NCBI RefSeq assembly: GCF_023586525.1
Contig: NZ_CP097763.1
Coordinates: 124,001 to 188,000, forward strand
Length of the DNA: 64,000 bases
DNA from: Candidatus Blochmannia vicinus
GTDB lineage: Bacteria > Pseudomonadota > Gammaproteobacteria > Enterobacterales > Enterobacteriaceae
Direction of reading: 5' to 3'
This document shows positions 41,260 to 50,865 of this stretch, one piece after another. The notes under the pieces were generated by a model. The model saw nothing but the letters and a program-made list of their open reading frames with translations, was not told where the DNA came from and made no database searches. A program made the position numbers and the translations under genes. Position 1 is the first letter of the stretch; each line of letters begins with the position of its first letter.

Positions 41260-42066
41260 TTATAAATATCTAAATAAATTCACTATAGTAAAATTATTTA
41301 CAACGCAGAAATATTAAAACATATAATCAAATTATTCATATATTTACAATGCCAAAACTACATAGAAACTTAAACCTTCTTCCTAATTAACAATTCATAC
41401 CCTGGTTTTAACCATATACTATGGATACAATATGATTATTATCTTTTTGAACAATCAAATATAAATGAATATACAATACACAAATATAAAAATTCAGGTT
41501 AGTAAAAATGTTTTCCTTATTAAAATACTATCACGCCATACCAATACAAAATATTAAAACGATCTATAAATATACATCATTCCTATAATATATAGTTAAT
41601 ATAATCCCAAATATTAAATATAATTAGAATAATAATTAATCAACAACGATTAATAAAAACGAGAATACACAATTTATTTATTAAAATTATCTCTCACATC
41701 CACACACTATCGCATCCAGTTTAATTTATACTATCTATGTAAAAAATTTTAAATACATAAAACTAATATAAATAAAAATTTTTTCATCTCTTATAATTAT
41801 CCTATTTAATTTTTAATAATTACATGCACAATGTTAAAATATATATTAAGTTATAAAATAACTTAATATATAAATTTAGAAAATATATATTTTAATATAT
41901 ATTACTTACATGTAGTAAAAAAGATTGTATTTTTAAAAACTCAAATATCTATACAAACAGATACTGTAATATTAATTAGTGTTATAGTATCATAACCAAT
42001 TATTATACCCAAAAATTTTTAACTCTTCTAAGATGTAAATACTATATATTTTATAAAAAATAAAAT
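41260..42066. other. Longest gene-free stretch, between convergent metG and folE
   Basis: About 807 bp. No open frame of interest and no convincing remnant. Around 41834-41895 there are competing AT hairpins: a 14-bp stem with 5-nt loop (41840-41853/41859-41872) nested in another 14-bp pair (41834-41847/41882-41895). This could be a weak terminator zone. Confidence 0.45.
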
Positions 42067-42732
42067 TTAATGATTACAGTATATAATTGCATGCAGAAAT
42101 TCTTTTCGAGTATTTGAATTCGACTCAAATACACCCCCTAAAGTAGCTGTAGTTGTAGTGCTACTGATATCATGTATACCTCTAGATTTGACACAATAAT
42201 GTACTGCGTCAATAAATATTGCTACATCATTAGTATTAAGTAATGTTTTTAATGCTAAAGAAATTTGTTTCGTCAGTCTCTCTTGTAATTGTGGTCTTTT
42301 AGCAAAAAATTGCACTATTCTGTTTATCTTTGATAAACCAATCACTTTTTTTTTTGGAATATAAGAAACAGTAACTTTGCCATTAAAAACAATAAAATGA
42401 TGTTCACAAGTACTAGTGATATTAATCCCCCGCACTGTGATCATTTCATGGATTTGCATTGTATTTTGAATAATTGTAATTTTGGGAAAATTTGAATAAT
42501 CTAAACCTGAAAAAATTTCTTCTATATACATTTTAGCTATTCGTTTAGGAGTATTTGACAAACTATCATTCTTTAAATCAAGATTAAGAAGATGTATAAT
42601 AGCTTTCACATGATCTTCAATACGACTTTTACGAATTTGACTATTAATATTCGATGCAATTAGTGGGTTTTCCAACCCCTGCACTGATAAAGCATCACGT
42701 ACTAGCAGCGCTTCTTGTGTCAAGATTGACAT
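42067..42732 (-). CDS. folE: GTP cyclohydrolase I
   Basis: First step of tetrahydrofolate synthesis: GTP to dihydroneopterin triphosphate. It has 221 residues (E. coli 222). Zinc ligands in STCEHHF and [17 protein letters not shown], and the RPQLQERLT block are intact. AGAGAAG precedes ATG 42732. With pabB it suggests that folate synthesis is retained. Only the N-terminal 30 residues are much diverged. Confidence 0.97.
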   Translation of the reverse strand: MSILTQEALLVRDALSVQGLENPLIASNINSQIRKSRIEDHVKAIIHLLNLDLKNDSLSNTPKRIAKMYIEEIFSGLDYSNFPKITIIQNTMQIHEMITVRGINITSTCEHHFIVFNGKVTVSYIPKKKVIGLSKINRIVQFFAKRPQLQERLTKQISLALKTLLNTNDVAIFIDAVHYCVKSRGIHDISSTTTTATLGGVFESNSNTRKEFLHAIIYCNH

Positions 42733-43314
42733 ACAACTTCTCTAAAATAGATTTTTTACGAATTTTTTATAGTATAGTTCTTATGATAACATGAAAATAA
42801 CTCACACAACTAAATACATATTAGTAAATACTAAAAATATTAAATTTAATTACCATAAAACTCATAATCAAATATATTAATTTTAAATTTCTTAATATTT
42901 ACTTATATAAATATATTTCTTTAATAATTTCACCTATATGATAAACATCCTCTATTATATTAAAACAATAAAAATAATCTAATATAAAATTTAAATAAGA
43001 TTTAATTATTAAAAATATGAACCCACATCGCACTTACTCAAGTATAATATATATCTATATTATCATCTGATTTCCGTAAATAAAATAAACAATTTTTAGT
43101 ATATTTGTGATACAACATACATTAACATGTATAATACAAATAAATTATGCTACCAAGATGTTAAAATTTTGGTAATATATAAATATTAATTTTGTAATTT
43201 GTTTATGTTTGTAAATAATTCTTATAAATAATTTACATATAACATATAAAAAATTTTTATCAAACATAATATTATACTTAAAGTGTAACATTATATTTTA
43301 CAGGTATGAAATCA
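42733..43314. other. Divergent spacer between folE and rplY
   Basis: About 580 bp, no genes. A TACCAA/TTGGTA 6-bp stem lies about 140 bp upstream of rplY. I do not claim a regulatory role. Confidence 0.4.
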
Positions 43315-43608
43315 ATGTTGACAATTAAAGCTAACTTGCGTATTCATAAAAAAAAAAGCGCAACAAGACGCTTACGTAAACAAAATAAATGTCCAGCTAT
43401 TATCTATAGCAAAGACAACGAACAAAGTTTATCCATTATGTTAAATCAAAACGATATTTTGCATCCTGATATTGTAGCGCAACTATATAAAAATAACCTA
43501 ATTCTCTTATTTCTTGAAAATAAAAAATCTATAACAGTTAAAATACAAGAGATACAATATCATCCTTTTAAGCCTAAACCAATTCATATTGATTTCATTC
43601 GTATTTAA
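43315..43608 (+). CDS. rplY: 50S ribosomal protein L25
   Basis: 5S rRNA-binding protein of the large subunit. I start at ATG 43315 (97 residues, E. coli 94) because orthologues begin MxTI and AGG at 43302-43304 lies 10 nt upstream; ATG 43306 is too close to it. SATRRLR, NKCPAIIY and HPFKPKPIHIDF match. A run of ten A (43348-43357) is kept in frame. Short form without the CTC extension. Confidence 0.95.
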   Translation: MLTIKANLRIHKKKSATRRLRKQNKCPAIIYSKDNEQSLSIMLNQNDILHPDIVAQLYKNNLILLFLENKKSITVKIQEIQYHPFKPKPIHIDFIRI

Positions 43609-43944
43609 TACTAACTAAAAAATAATACATTTATATACAACACTTAACTATCAAAATAATAATATTTAAATTTAATCATAGACTTATTTATTTATTGTAA
43701 TAAAGAAATAATATAAAATGATATTAAATTAAATTTATAATTAAAAACTATATATTATACAAATTTACATTTATATTAAAAAATGAGATAAAACCACCAA
43801 TGAAAATCAATATGCTATATGAAATGTAAGGTTTTAACTTTTATAAGTGAAAAATTTTAAAATTTATACATAATATATAGATTATATATTATATTTTAGA
43901 AATTAATTTTCCGATTTTTACAATTCTTTATAAAAACCAAAACA
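43609..43944. other. Spacer between rplY and tRNA-Pro
   Basis: About 336 bp, AT-rich, no genes. E. coli has the same rplY to proL neighbourhood. Confidence 0.4.
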
Positions 43945-44018
43945 CGGCATGTGGCGTAGTTTGGTAGCGCGCCGCCATGGGGTGGCGGAAGTCAGAGGTT
44001 CAAATCCTCTCATGCCGA
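43945..44018 (+). tRNA. proL: tRNA-Pro (anticodon GGG)
   Basis: Acceptor CGGCATG pairs with CATGCCG; D-arm; GC-rich anticodon stem around loop ATGGGGT (anticodon GGG); T-loop GGTTCAAATCC as in E. coli proL. Discriminator A at 44018 is followed by AAATAA, so no CCA is encoded. The last 19 nt overlap the 3' end of ddlA on the opposite strand. Confidence 0.95.
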
Positions 44019-45109
44019 AAATAATTTAATAAACTGCTATCTGCATGATAAAAAGAATTGTTTTTATCATGCAGATCTAAGGCTAGTTCTATCAATTTAG
44101 TAACTAATTTTTGAAAATTTAACCCGCTTATCTCCCATAATTTAGGATACATGCTGTTATAAGTAAATCCAGGCAATGTATTCACTTCATTCACAAAAAT
44201 CTGATTATCTGAAGTTAAAAAAAAATCTACACGAGCCATTCCAGAGCAATTTAATACCTGAAACACACGTAAAGTAATACTACGAATTTCATCACTTATT
44301 AAATCGTTAACTAAAGCAGGTATTGAGATCTGAACATCGTGCGCTATATATTTATTATAATAAGTATAAAAATTATTATTTGATAATATAATTTCACCAC
44401 ACACACTAACCTCTGGATTATCATTACCCAATACTCCACATTCTAATTCTCTTCCAATAATAGCTGGTTCTATTAATATTTTGTGACTAAAATAAAAAGC
44501 TTTTACTAAAGCTTGATTAAAATATTTACGATTAGTAACTTTTGAAACTCCTATTGACGACCCTTGATTTACTGGCTTTACAAAAAAAGGTAATCTAAAA
44601 GTAGAAACAAGATCATCAAAATCTATTTTATGTCGATCGTTCACTAAAAAAGTTTTAAATGGCACAACTGATAAGCCCGAATCACGCAATAAACGCTTAG
44701 ACACGTCTTTATCCATACCTATAGATGAACTTAAAATATGAGAACCAACAAATGGTATATTCATCATACATAACAAACCCTGCAAAGCACCATCTTCGCC
44801 TGATGTGCCATGAATTATAGGGAAAATAACATCAAATCTTAATAAATCATTTATGTTTCTAGTATTCGATGAAAAGCAATGAGGATAGCTTTGTAACAAT
44901 ATTGAGATATATGTATCGTCTTTATAACAAAATAAAGTATCAAAATTTATATTTTTTAGATACCAACATCCCTTTTTATCTATCCATAAAATCATTACTT
45001 CAAACCGACATGTATCAATAGATTGCGCAATACACATAGCTGATTTTAATGAAATCTCATGCTCTAAAGAACGCCCTCCGCAAATGATACCAACACATAA
45101 TTTTGACAT
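44000..45109 (-). CDS. ddlA: D-alanine--D-alanine ligase, DdlA type
   Basis: ATP-grasp ligase making D-Ala-D-Ala for peptidoglycan. It has 369 residues; motifs such as [52 protein letters not shown] and [10 protein letters not shown] follow DdlA (364) rather than DdlB (306). AGGAAA precedes ATG 45109. The C-terminal tail beyond the family end has no homology, and its last residues FRHERI plus stop are read from the antisense of the tRNA-Pro T-arm and acceptor. It lies downstream of the porin gene on the same strand. Confidence 0.94.
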   Translation of the reverse strand: MSKLCVGIICGGRSLEHEISLKSAMCIAQSIDTCRFEVMILWIDKKGCWYLKNINFDTLFCYKDDTYISILLQSYPHCFSSNTRNINDLLRFDVIFPIIHGTSGEDGALQGLLCMMNIPFVGSHILSSSIGMDKDVSKRLLRDSGLSVVPFKTFLVNDRHKIDFDDLVSTFRLPFFVKPVNQGSSIGVSKVTNRKYFNQALVKAFYFSHKILIEPAIIGRELECGVLGNDNPEVSVCGEIILSNNNFYTYYNKYIAHDVQISIPALVNDLISDEIRSITLRVFQVLNCSGMARVDFFLTSDNQIFVNEVNTLPGFTYNSMYPKLWEISGLNFQKLVTKLIELALDLHDKNNSFYHADSSLLNYFRHERI

Positions 45110-45136
45110 ATATTATGTTTCCTCAACAAACATATG

Positions 45137-45231
45137 GTTGTTTCACCTATGTATTGCACTAAAAACAAAGGCGGATTATTATCATCATATAATCCGCCTT
45201 TGTTTTTAGTGCAATACATAGGTGAAACAAC
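45137..45231. terminator. Perfect 43-bp inverted repeat; porin terminator
   Basis: Arms 45137-45179 and 45189-45231 are exact reverse complements around a 9-nt loop. On the minus strand the inner stem AAAGGCGGATTAT is closed by its complement and followed by TTTGTTTTTAG: a standard intrinsic terminator for the porin, beginning at its stop codon. The pairing then continues about 25 bp beyond the core, far more than termination needs. The last arm base lies 28 bp from the ddlA start. Confidence 0.88.
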
Positions 45232-46349
45232 TAAAATACATAGGCTACTCCTAATGCAATAATATCATCTGGATTAATATTAGATGCATCAGTGAAACTA
45301 TTTTTATTTAATAAATCAATTCTATAATCTATAGTGGTACAAATATTTTTATTAAACACATAACTAGTTCCAACTGTAATGCATTTTTTTAAAAAATTAC
45401 TATAACCACTTTCTAAATCATTAGCTTTTGAATGTAAATAAGATACAGAAGGACGTAGTCCAAAATCAAATTGATACTGAGCTACTAATTCCACATTCTT
45501 TGCCTTATTAACAAACCCATAAATATTTTCTGGAGTAATGTTATCACAAAAACTTCCAAATGGGGTCATATTATAAGTCTCGCCATAAGTAGCCGCGACA
45601 TACATACCTTTTCCAGCATATTTTACCCCAAAAGAGAATGCCTCTGCATTATCATTATTACCACCATTGTTATCTAAAACGATTTGTTCAGCAATGCGCT
45701 TACTATTAACATACGCCGCAGATGCAGCTAATCCATTATCCAATGCATAAGACGCAGACACTCCATATCCTTCTCCATTAGCTGTTTTTAAAGTACGACC
45801 TGTTTCTTTATTAACATCATTTTTACCTTGATATTGTAAAGCAAAATCCAACCCATTTACGAAACCAAAAAGATTTTTATTACGATATGTAACTACATTC
45901 GAACTGCGATTAGACAAAAAATTATCTATAAATAATATATCTCCACCAAATCCTGGTATTACATCCGTCCACGATCCTACGTCGTATAGCACTCCATAAT
46001 TCCGTCCATAATCAATACTTCCAAAATCTCCAAATTTTATTCCAGCATAACCAAGCAACACCTTGCCGCTATTATTTACATTAATTCCTTCAATATTTTT
46101 TAAAGAAATTTCATGTTCCCACATACCAAAACCTACAATTTTATCATTAACATATGTTTTTCCAGAAAACCCATATCTTAAAAATGAATTATCCCCATTT
46201 TTTGTATGTTCTCTAGAAAAATAATGACCTCCAATAATACTACCAAATATATTTAATATATTTCCATCGTTATTATAAATTTCAGCAGCCCCAGCAGTGC
46301 TTGCCATAACCATAGTCGCAACCAGGCTAGTAAAACACCGTAATTTCAT
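45231..46349 (-). CDS. ompC: Outer-membrane trimeric porin, OmpC/OmpF family
   Basis: 16-strand general diffusion porin. It has 372 residues. A 22-residue Sec signal peptide ends at AGAA before EIYNN. It has porin signatures (GGHYFS, GYAGIKFGDFGSIDYGRN, VAQYQFDFGLRPSVSYLHSK) and the terminal Phe (VAYVF) that the BAM complex needs. The loop-3 region and outer loops are diverged. I use ompC from location, since in E. coli ompC is the porin near gyrA; sequence alone does not separate OmpC, OmpF and PhoE. GAGGT precedes ATG 46349. Confidence 0.9.
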   Translation of the reverse strand: MKLRCFTSLVATMVMASTAGAAEIYNNDGNILNIFGSIIGGHYFSREHTKNGDNSFLRYGFSGKTYVNDKIVGFGMWEHEISLKNIEGINVNNSGKVLLGYAGIKFGDFGSIDYGRNYGVLYDVGSWTDVIPGFGGDILFIDNFLSNRSSNVVTYRNKNLFGFVNGLDFALQYQGKNDVNKETGRTLKTANGEGYGVSASYALDNGLAASAAYVNSKRIAEQIVLDNNGGNNDNAEAFSFGVKYAGKGMYVAATYGETYNMTPFGSFCDNITPENIYGFVNKAKNVELVAQYQFDFGLRPSVSYLHSKANDLESGYSNFLKKCITVGTSYVFNKNICTTIDYRIDLLNKNSFTDASNINPDDIIALGVAYVF

Positions 46350-46870
46350 ATTTATACCTCATCATGTAATAAGTAATACTACCAACAATTCAATGCTAAA
46401 TCTGACATTAATTTTTTAATAATAATCAACGTACATTAAATACCCATTAATTGATATCGCATACTAAAATTACCTAACAAATAACTATTTTCCTATTTAT
46501 TATAAATAATCTATCTAACAATTTCTATCACTAAATATCATATTACGTCTAATCATTATATTCAACATGAATAACAAATGATTTTATCATAATTTAAATT
46601 ATATATACTTTCCCTATCTCAATTTAAATTATTACCGCTCTCAATTAACTATTTTATCCATCATCATAGATTAATTACCTAAAAGCTTTAATTTTCGTAA
46701 ATCATCACTATATATCACATATTAACAGTATATCTCAAACAACGTACAATTAAACAATACACGATATAGCATTAATTTTAAAGAAATAAAATATTTTAAA
46801 ATTATTTAATACACTTTACTATCAAAAAGTTAATAACTAATATCAAAACCAAATTATATATAATACTAAA
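46350..46870. other. Spacer upstream of the porin, downstream of gyrA
   Basis: About 520 bp with no gene. It must hold the porin promoter, which I cannot place with confidence. No micF-like or OmpR-like site was recognised. Confidence 0.4.
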
Positions 46871-49426
46871 TCAACAAACAAATCCATTTTCACTCTCTAC
46901 AGATTCCACAACACGCTGTAATCCAACTACACGCTCATCATGAGCGATACGAATTAACATCACTCCTTGAGTATTGCGTCTAATAATATTGACTTCAGAA
47001 ACACGAGTACGAACCAATCTACCTGAATCAGTGATCATCACTATTTGATCAACTTGATTTACTTGTACAGCACCAACTACATTACCATTTCGCTCCGTAA
47101 CTTTAATAGAAATAACACCTTGAGTAGCACGTGACTTGATTGGATATTCTGATTGATTAGTACGTTTTCCAAAACCATTTTGAGTAACAGTAAGAATAGA
47201 ACTCTTATCTTTCGGTATAATTAAAGATACTACGCGATCACCTTGTAATAAATGAATACCTTTTACCCCAATTGCCGATCGTCCCACGCTACGTACTTGT
47301 GTTTCTTTAAACCGAACAACTTTTCCATAAGCAGTAAATAACATTACTTCATTACTGCCATCAGTTATGTCAGCACCAATCAATTCATCACCATCATTAA
47401 GATTTAGCGCAATAATACCAACATTACGTGGTCGACTAAATTCAGTGAGTGATGTTTTTTTTACAACTCCACTACTAGTCGCCATAAAAACTTGATATCC
47501 TGTTGTGTAATTCTGAATAGGTAAAATAGCAGTAATTCGTTCATTTACATCCAACGGTAACAGATTAATAATCGGTTTACCTCGTGATCCACGACTAGCT
47601 TCTGGCAGTCGATAAACTTTCATCCAATATATACGGCCATAATTAGAAAATAACAAAATCGTATCATGAGTATTAGCTATTAATAATCGAGTAATAAAAT
47701 CCTCTTCTTTAATTCGCGTTGCCAACTTTCCCTTCCCACCTCGTTTTTGTGCTTCATAATCTGTTAATGGTTGATATTTCACATAACCTTGATACGACAA
47801 CGTCACTACTACATCCTTTTGATTAATCAAATTTTCAACATTGATATTTTCGATATTACTACTAATTTCAGTACGACGAGGATCATTATATTCCTCTTTT
47901 ATAGTTAGTAATTCTTGTCGGATTACAGCCATAAGACATTTTGGATCCTTTAAAATAGAAATCAAATTTTTTATCTTTTCTAACAAACTACTGTACTCGT
48001 TTAATAATTTTTCATGTTCTAAAGTAGTAAGTTTATGTAATTTTAAATCTAAAATAGCTTGAGCCTGATCCTTAGTAAGATAATACTGATTGTTACGAAT
48101 AACATTATTTGCTTCTGATCGATCGAATTCAGTAAAATTAATGAAATTCGTTTGCCTCATATCAAGAATATTACCCAGCTTCCAAGATAACGACATTAAA
48201 ACAGAACTAGCTTCTGTAGAACTATCAGATTTACGAACAAGATCAACAATCGAATCAATATTAAATAATGCAATAGCCAATCCCTCTATAATATGAATAC
48301 GATTACGAGCTTTTTTTAACTCAAACATAACACGACGTACTACTACTGAACGACGATGGCATACAAAAGCAGATAAAACATCTTTTAATGACATAGTCTT
48401 TGGTCGACCTTGATGTAAAGCTACCATATTAATGCCAAATGTAGTTTGTAATGGAGTCAAAGAATACAAATTATTCAAAATAATCTCACTAATCGCATCA
48501 CGTTTAATTTCGATAACTATTCGCATACCATCTTGATCGGACTCATCACGCAAATTATATATTCCTTCAATGCGTTTTATTTTTGCTAGTTCAGCAATTT
48601 TTTCCAATAACCGAGCCTTATTAACTTGATAAGGAATTTCATATATTACAATAGATTCACGGCCACTTTTCACATCAGTTTCAATTTCTGCTCGAGCACG
48701 AATACAAATTTTACCCCGTCCGGTACTATATGCTTCCTGTAGACCACTGCAATCATTAATAATAGCAGCAGTAGGAAAATCTGGGCCTGGAATATATTGC
48801 ATTAATCCTTCAGTAGTGATATCTTCATCGTCTATGAATGCTAAACATCCATTAATGACTTCAGAAAGATTGTGTGGAGGAATATTTGTGGCCATCCCTA
48901 CCGCAATCCCAGCGGACCCGTTAACTAAAAGATTCGGAATTCTAGCGGGTAGTACTCCGGGAATCTTTTCAGTGCCATCATAATTAAAGTCATAATCAAC
49001 AGTTTCCTTTTCTAGATCTAATAACAATTCATTTGCTATTTTAGACATACGTACTTCAGTATAACGCATAGCTGCTGCTGGATCTCCATCTACTGATCCA
49101 AAATTACCTTGTCCATCTACTAAAGCATAACGCATTAAAAAAGGTTGTGCCATACGTACAATTGTTTCATATACTGCCGCATCTCCATGAGGATGATATT
49201 TACCAATGACATCACCTACTACTCTAGCTGATTTTTTATAACCTCTATTCCAATAGTTACCTAGTACTTGCATAGCAAATAATACGCGCCGATGCACAGG
49301 CTTTAATCCATCTCGTACATCTGGTAATGCACGTCCAACAATTACCGACATAGCATAATCTAAATAAGAACGCGTTAATTCTTCTTCTACATCAATCTGT
49401 GTAATTTCTTTAGAAAAATTATTCAT
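46871..49426 (-). CDS. gyrA: DNA gyrase subunit A
   Basis: Breakage-reunion subunit introducing negative supercoils. It has 851 residues against 875 in E. coli. Catalytic Tyr122 in AAAMRYTE is intact. The quinolone-determining region reads [11 protein letters not shown], so position 83 is Ala (Ser in E. coli) and 87 is Glu (Asp). The beta-pinwheel C-terminal domain is present with GyrA-box QKRGGKG (QRRGGKG in E. coli). The acidic C-terminal tail is missing; the protein ends shortly after VVGLQRV. AGAGGA precedes ATG 49426. Confidence 0.97.
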   Translation of the reverse strand: MNNFSKEITQIDVEEELTRSYLDYAMSVIVGRALPDVRDGLKPVHRRVLFAMQVLGNYWNRGYKKSARVVGDVIGKYHPHGDAAVYETIVRMAQPFLMRYALVDGQGNFGSVDGDPAAAMRYTEVRMSKIANELLLDLEKETVDYDFNYDGTEKIPGVLPARIPNLLVNGSAGIAVGMATNIPPHNLSEVINGCLAFIDDEDITTEGLMQYIPGPDFPTAAIINDCSGLQEAYSTGRGKICIRARAEIETDVKSGRESIVIYEIPYQVNKARLLEKIAELAKIKRIEGIYNLRDESDQDGMRIVIEIKRDAISEIILNNLYSLTPLQTTFGINMVALHQGRPKTMSLKDVLSAFVCHRRSVVVRRVMFELKKARNRIHIIEGLAIALFNIDSIVDLVRKSDSSTEASSVLMSLSWKLGNILDMRQTNFINFTEFDRSEANNVIRNNQYYLTKDQAQAILDLKLHKLTTLEHEKLLNEYSSLLEKIKNLISILKDPKCLMAVIRQELLTIKEEYNDPRRTEISSNIENINVENLINQKDVVVTLSYQGYVKYQPLTDYEAQKRGGKGKLATRIKEEDFITRLLIANTHDTILLFSNYGRIYWMKVYRLPEASRGSRGKPIINLLPLDVNERITAILPIQNYTTGYQVFMATSSGVVKKTSLTEFSRPRNVGIIALNLNDGDELIGADITDGSNEVMLFTAYGKVVRFKETQVRSVGRSAIGVKGIHLLQGDRVVSLIIPKDKSSILTVTQNGFGKRTNQSEYPIKSRATQGVISIKVTERNGNVVGAVQVNQVDQIVMITDSGRLVRTRVSEVNIIRRNTQGVMLIRIAHDERVVGLQRVVESVESENGFVC

Positions 49427-49673
49427 GCATTTATATCCTCTATTTATTCTTTAGTTATATGATACTAGAAATTAATTTACATCATTTATAATCTATAATA
49501 TAAATCACTCAGCAATATAAAATTATTACATAAAAAATAAACGTATTTATTACTTTATATATATCATCTGATTTATAATCATATTTTAATAAACTAATAA
49601 TTTTGTAAATCATTTATATTACTAATATTAAATATATAAAATTTAACATTTATTATTTTAGGAAAATCTTAAC

Positions 49674-50408
49674 ATGAAAAACATAGTTAACGATAAACTT
49701 ACAATAGTTCAAAAAAATATAAATAAAACAAAAATTAATAAATTTAACGTATCTACATCTCAATGGTGGGGTCCTCACAATATATTTAAACCATTACATC
49801 ATATTAATTTGACACGCTTTAATTATATTATCGAACACAGTAATGGACTGTTTGGAAAAAAAATATTAGACGTTGGATGCGGCGGAGGTATTTTATCGGA
49901 AAGTATGGCGCAAGCAGGAGCAAAAGTTATTGGACTAGACATAAATACTTCTGCTTTAGAAGCAGCAAAATTACATGCCTTAAACCAAGACTTAAATATT
50001 CACTATACTCAAGAACCCATAGAAAATCATGTTCTCAATCACACTGATTACTATGATGTAATAACCTGTATGGAAGTTTTAGAACATGTACCGGATCCTA
50101 TATCAATTATTCATGCCTGCTCTACCATGATCAAAATAGATGGATCAGTGTTTTTTTCTACATTAAATCGTACTTTTAAATCATGGCTACTGGTTATAAT
50201 AGGCGCTGAGTATTTATTCAGCCTTATCCCCAAAGGTACTCACAATTTTAATAAATTTATTACCCCGTCCGAGTTACTAGAATGGATTGACTCTACCACT
50301 TTAGAAGAACAAAACATCACTGGATTATATTATAATCCCTTTACAAATAAATGTACCTTAATCAACAACGTTGATGCGAACTATATTTTACACACTCAAC
50401 GAAAATAA
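49674..50408 (+). CDS. ubiG: Ubiquinone biosynthesis O-methyltransferase UbiG
   Basis: SAM-dependent enzyme for both O-methylations of ubiquinone. It has 244 residues (E. coli 240). SAM-binding ILDVGCGGGILSESMA, CMEVLEHVPDP, and FFSTLNRT are conserved; QWWGPHNIFKPLHHIN marks the N-terminal family block. AGGAAA precedes ATG 49674. Divergent from gyrA, as in E. coli. The product is the electron acceptor of the Nuo complex encoded downstream. Confidence 0.97.
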   Translation: MKNIVNDKLTIVQKNINKTKINKFNVSTSQWWGPHNIFKPLHHINLTRFNYIIEHSNGLFGKKILDVGCGGGILSESMAQAGAKVIGLDINTSALEAAKLHALNQDLNIHYTQEPIENHVLNHTDYYDVITCMEVLEHVPDPISIIHACSTMIKIDGSVFFSTLNRTFKSWLLVIIGAEYLFSLIPKGTHNFNKFITPSELLEWIDSTTLEEQNITGLYYNPFTNKCTLINNVDANYILHTQRK

Positions 50409-50865
50409 ATACTCCTGTTTCTAAACAAAGATATTAATATAATTACTCTAATAAATAATAAATATTTTATACCATTAAAAGATAATTTAATATAACAAAT
50501 ACAATCTTCAAAAATATAATCTAAATTATATAATCATGTTGAAAATAAACAATATTTCTAATAATTCATTAAAACGCAATGCATTTGTTTCGATACGTTT
50601 AAAATTAAAAAATAATATAATATAATGTAATAGTGGGCTTTTGCGAGACAATTAATTACAATTATTTTTTAATACTTATATCAAATTAAAATAATACGAA
50701 CATTCTTTACTTATATTGCTTGTAATTAATTATTATTATTTTTGCACATAAAAATTATAATGTCATCATTAATTCATTATTGTACTACAAATCTAAGCTA
50801 GAATTTATTCATAACGAATTACTGTGACTAATACTATTAGTATTTTAAAATAGGCATGTACTTAT
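50409..50865. other. Spacer upstream of nrdA
   Basis: About 457 bp without genes. A 12-bp inverted pair (50650-50661 with 50720-50731) is noted; no clear NrdR box or DnaA box was identified. Confidence 0.4.

Noticed and set aside
41341-41420. Minus-strand stretch reading W-L-K-P-G, vaguely like the end of MetG or Dcd
   Set aside because: About a dozen residues only, on the wrong strand for metG, flanked by stops; indistinguishable from chance.
50650-50731. 12-bp inverted pair upstream of nrdA as a regulatory site
   Set aside because: Arms are 58 bp apart, all A/T-rich, and do not match an NrdR box.
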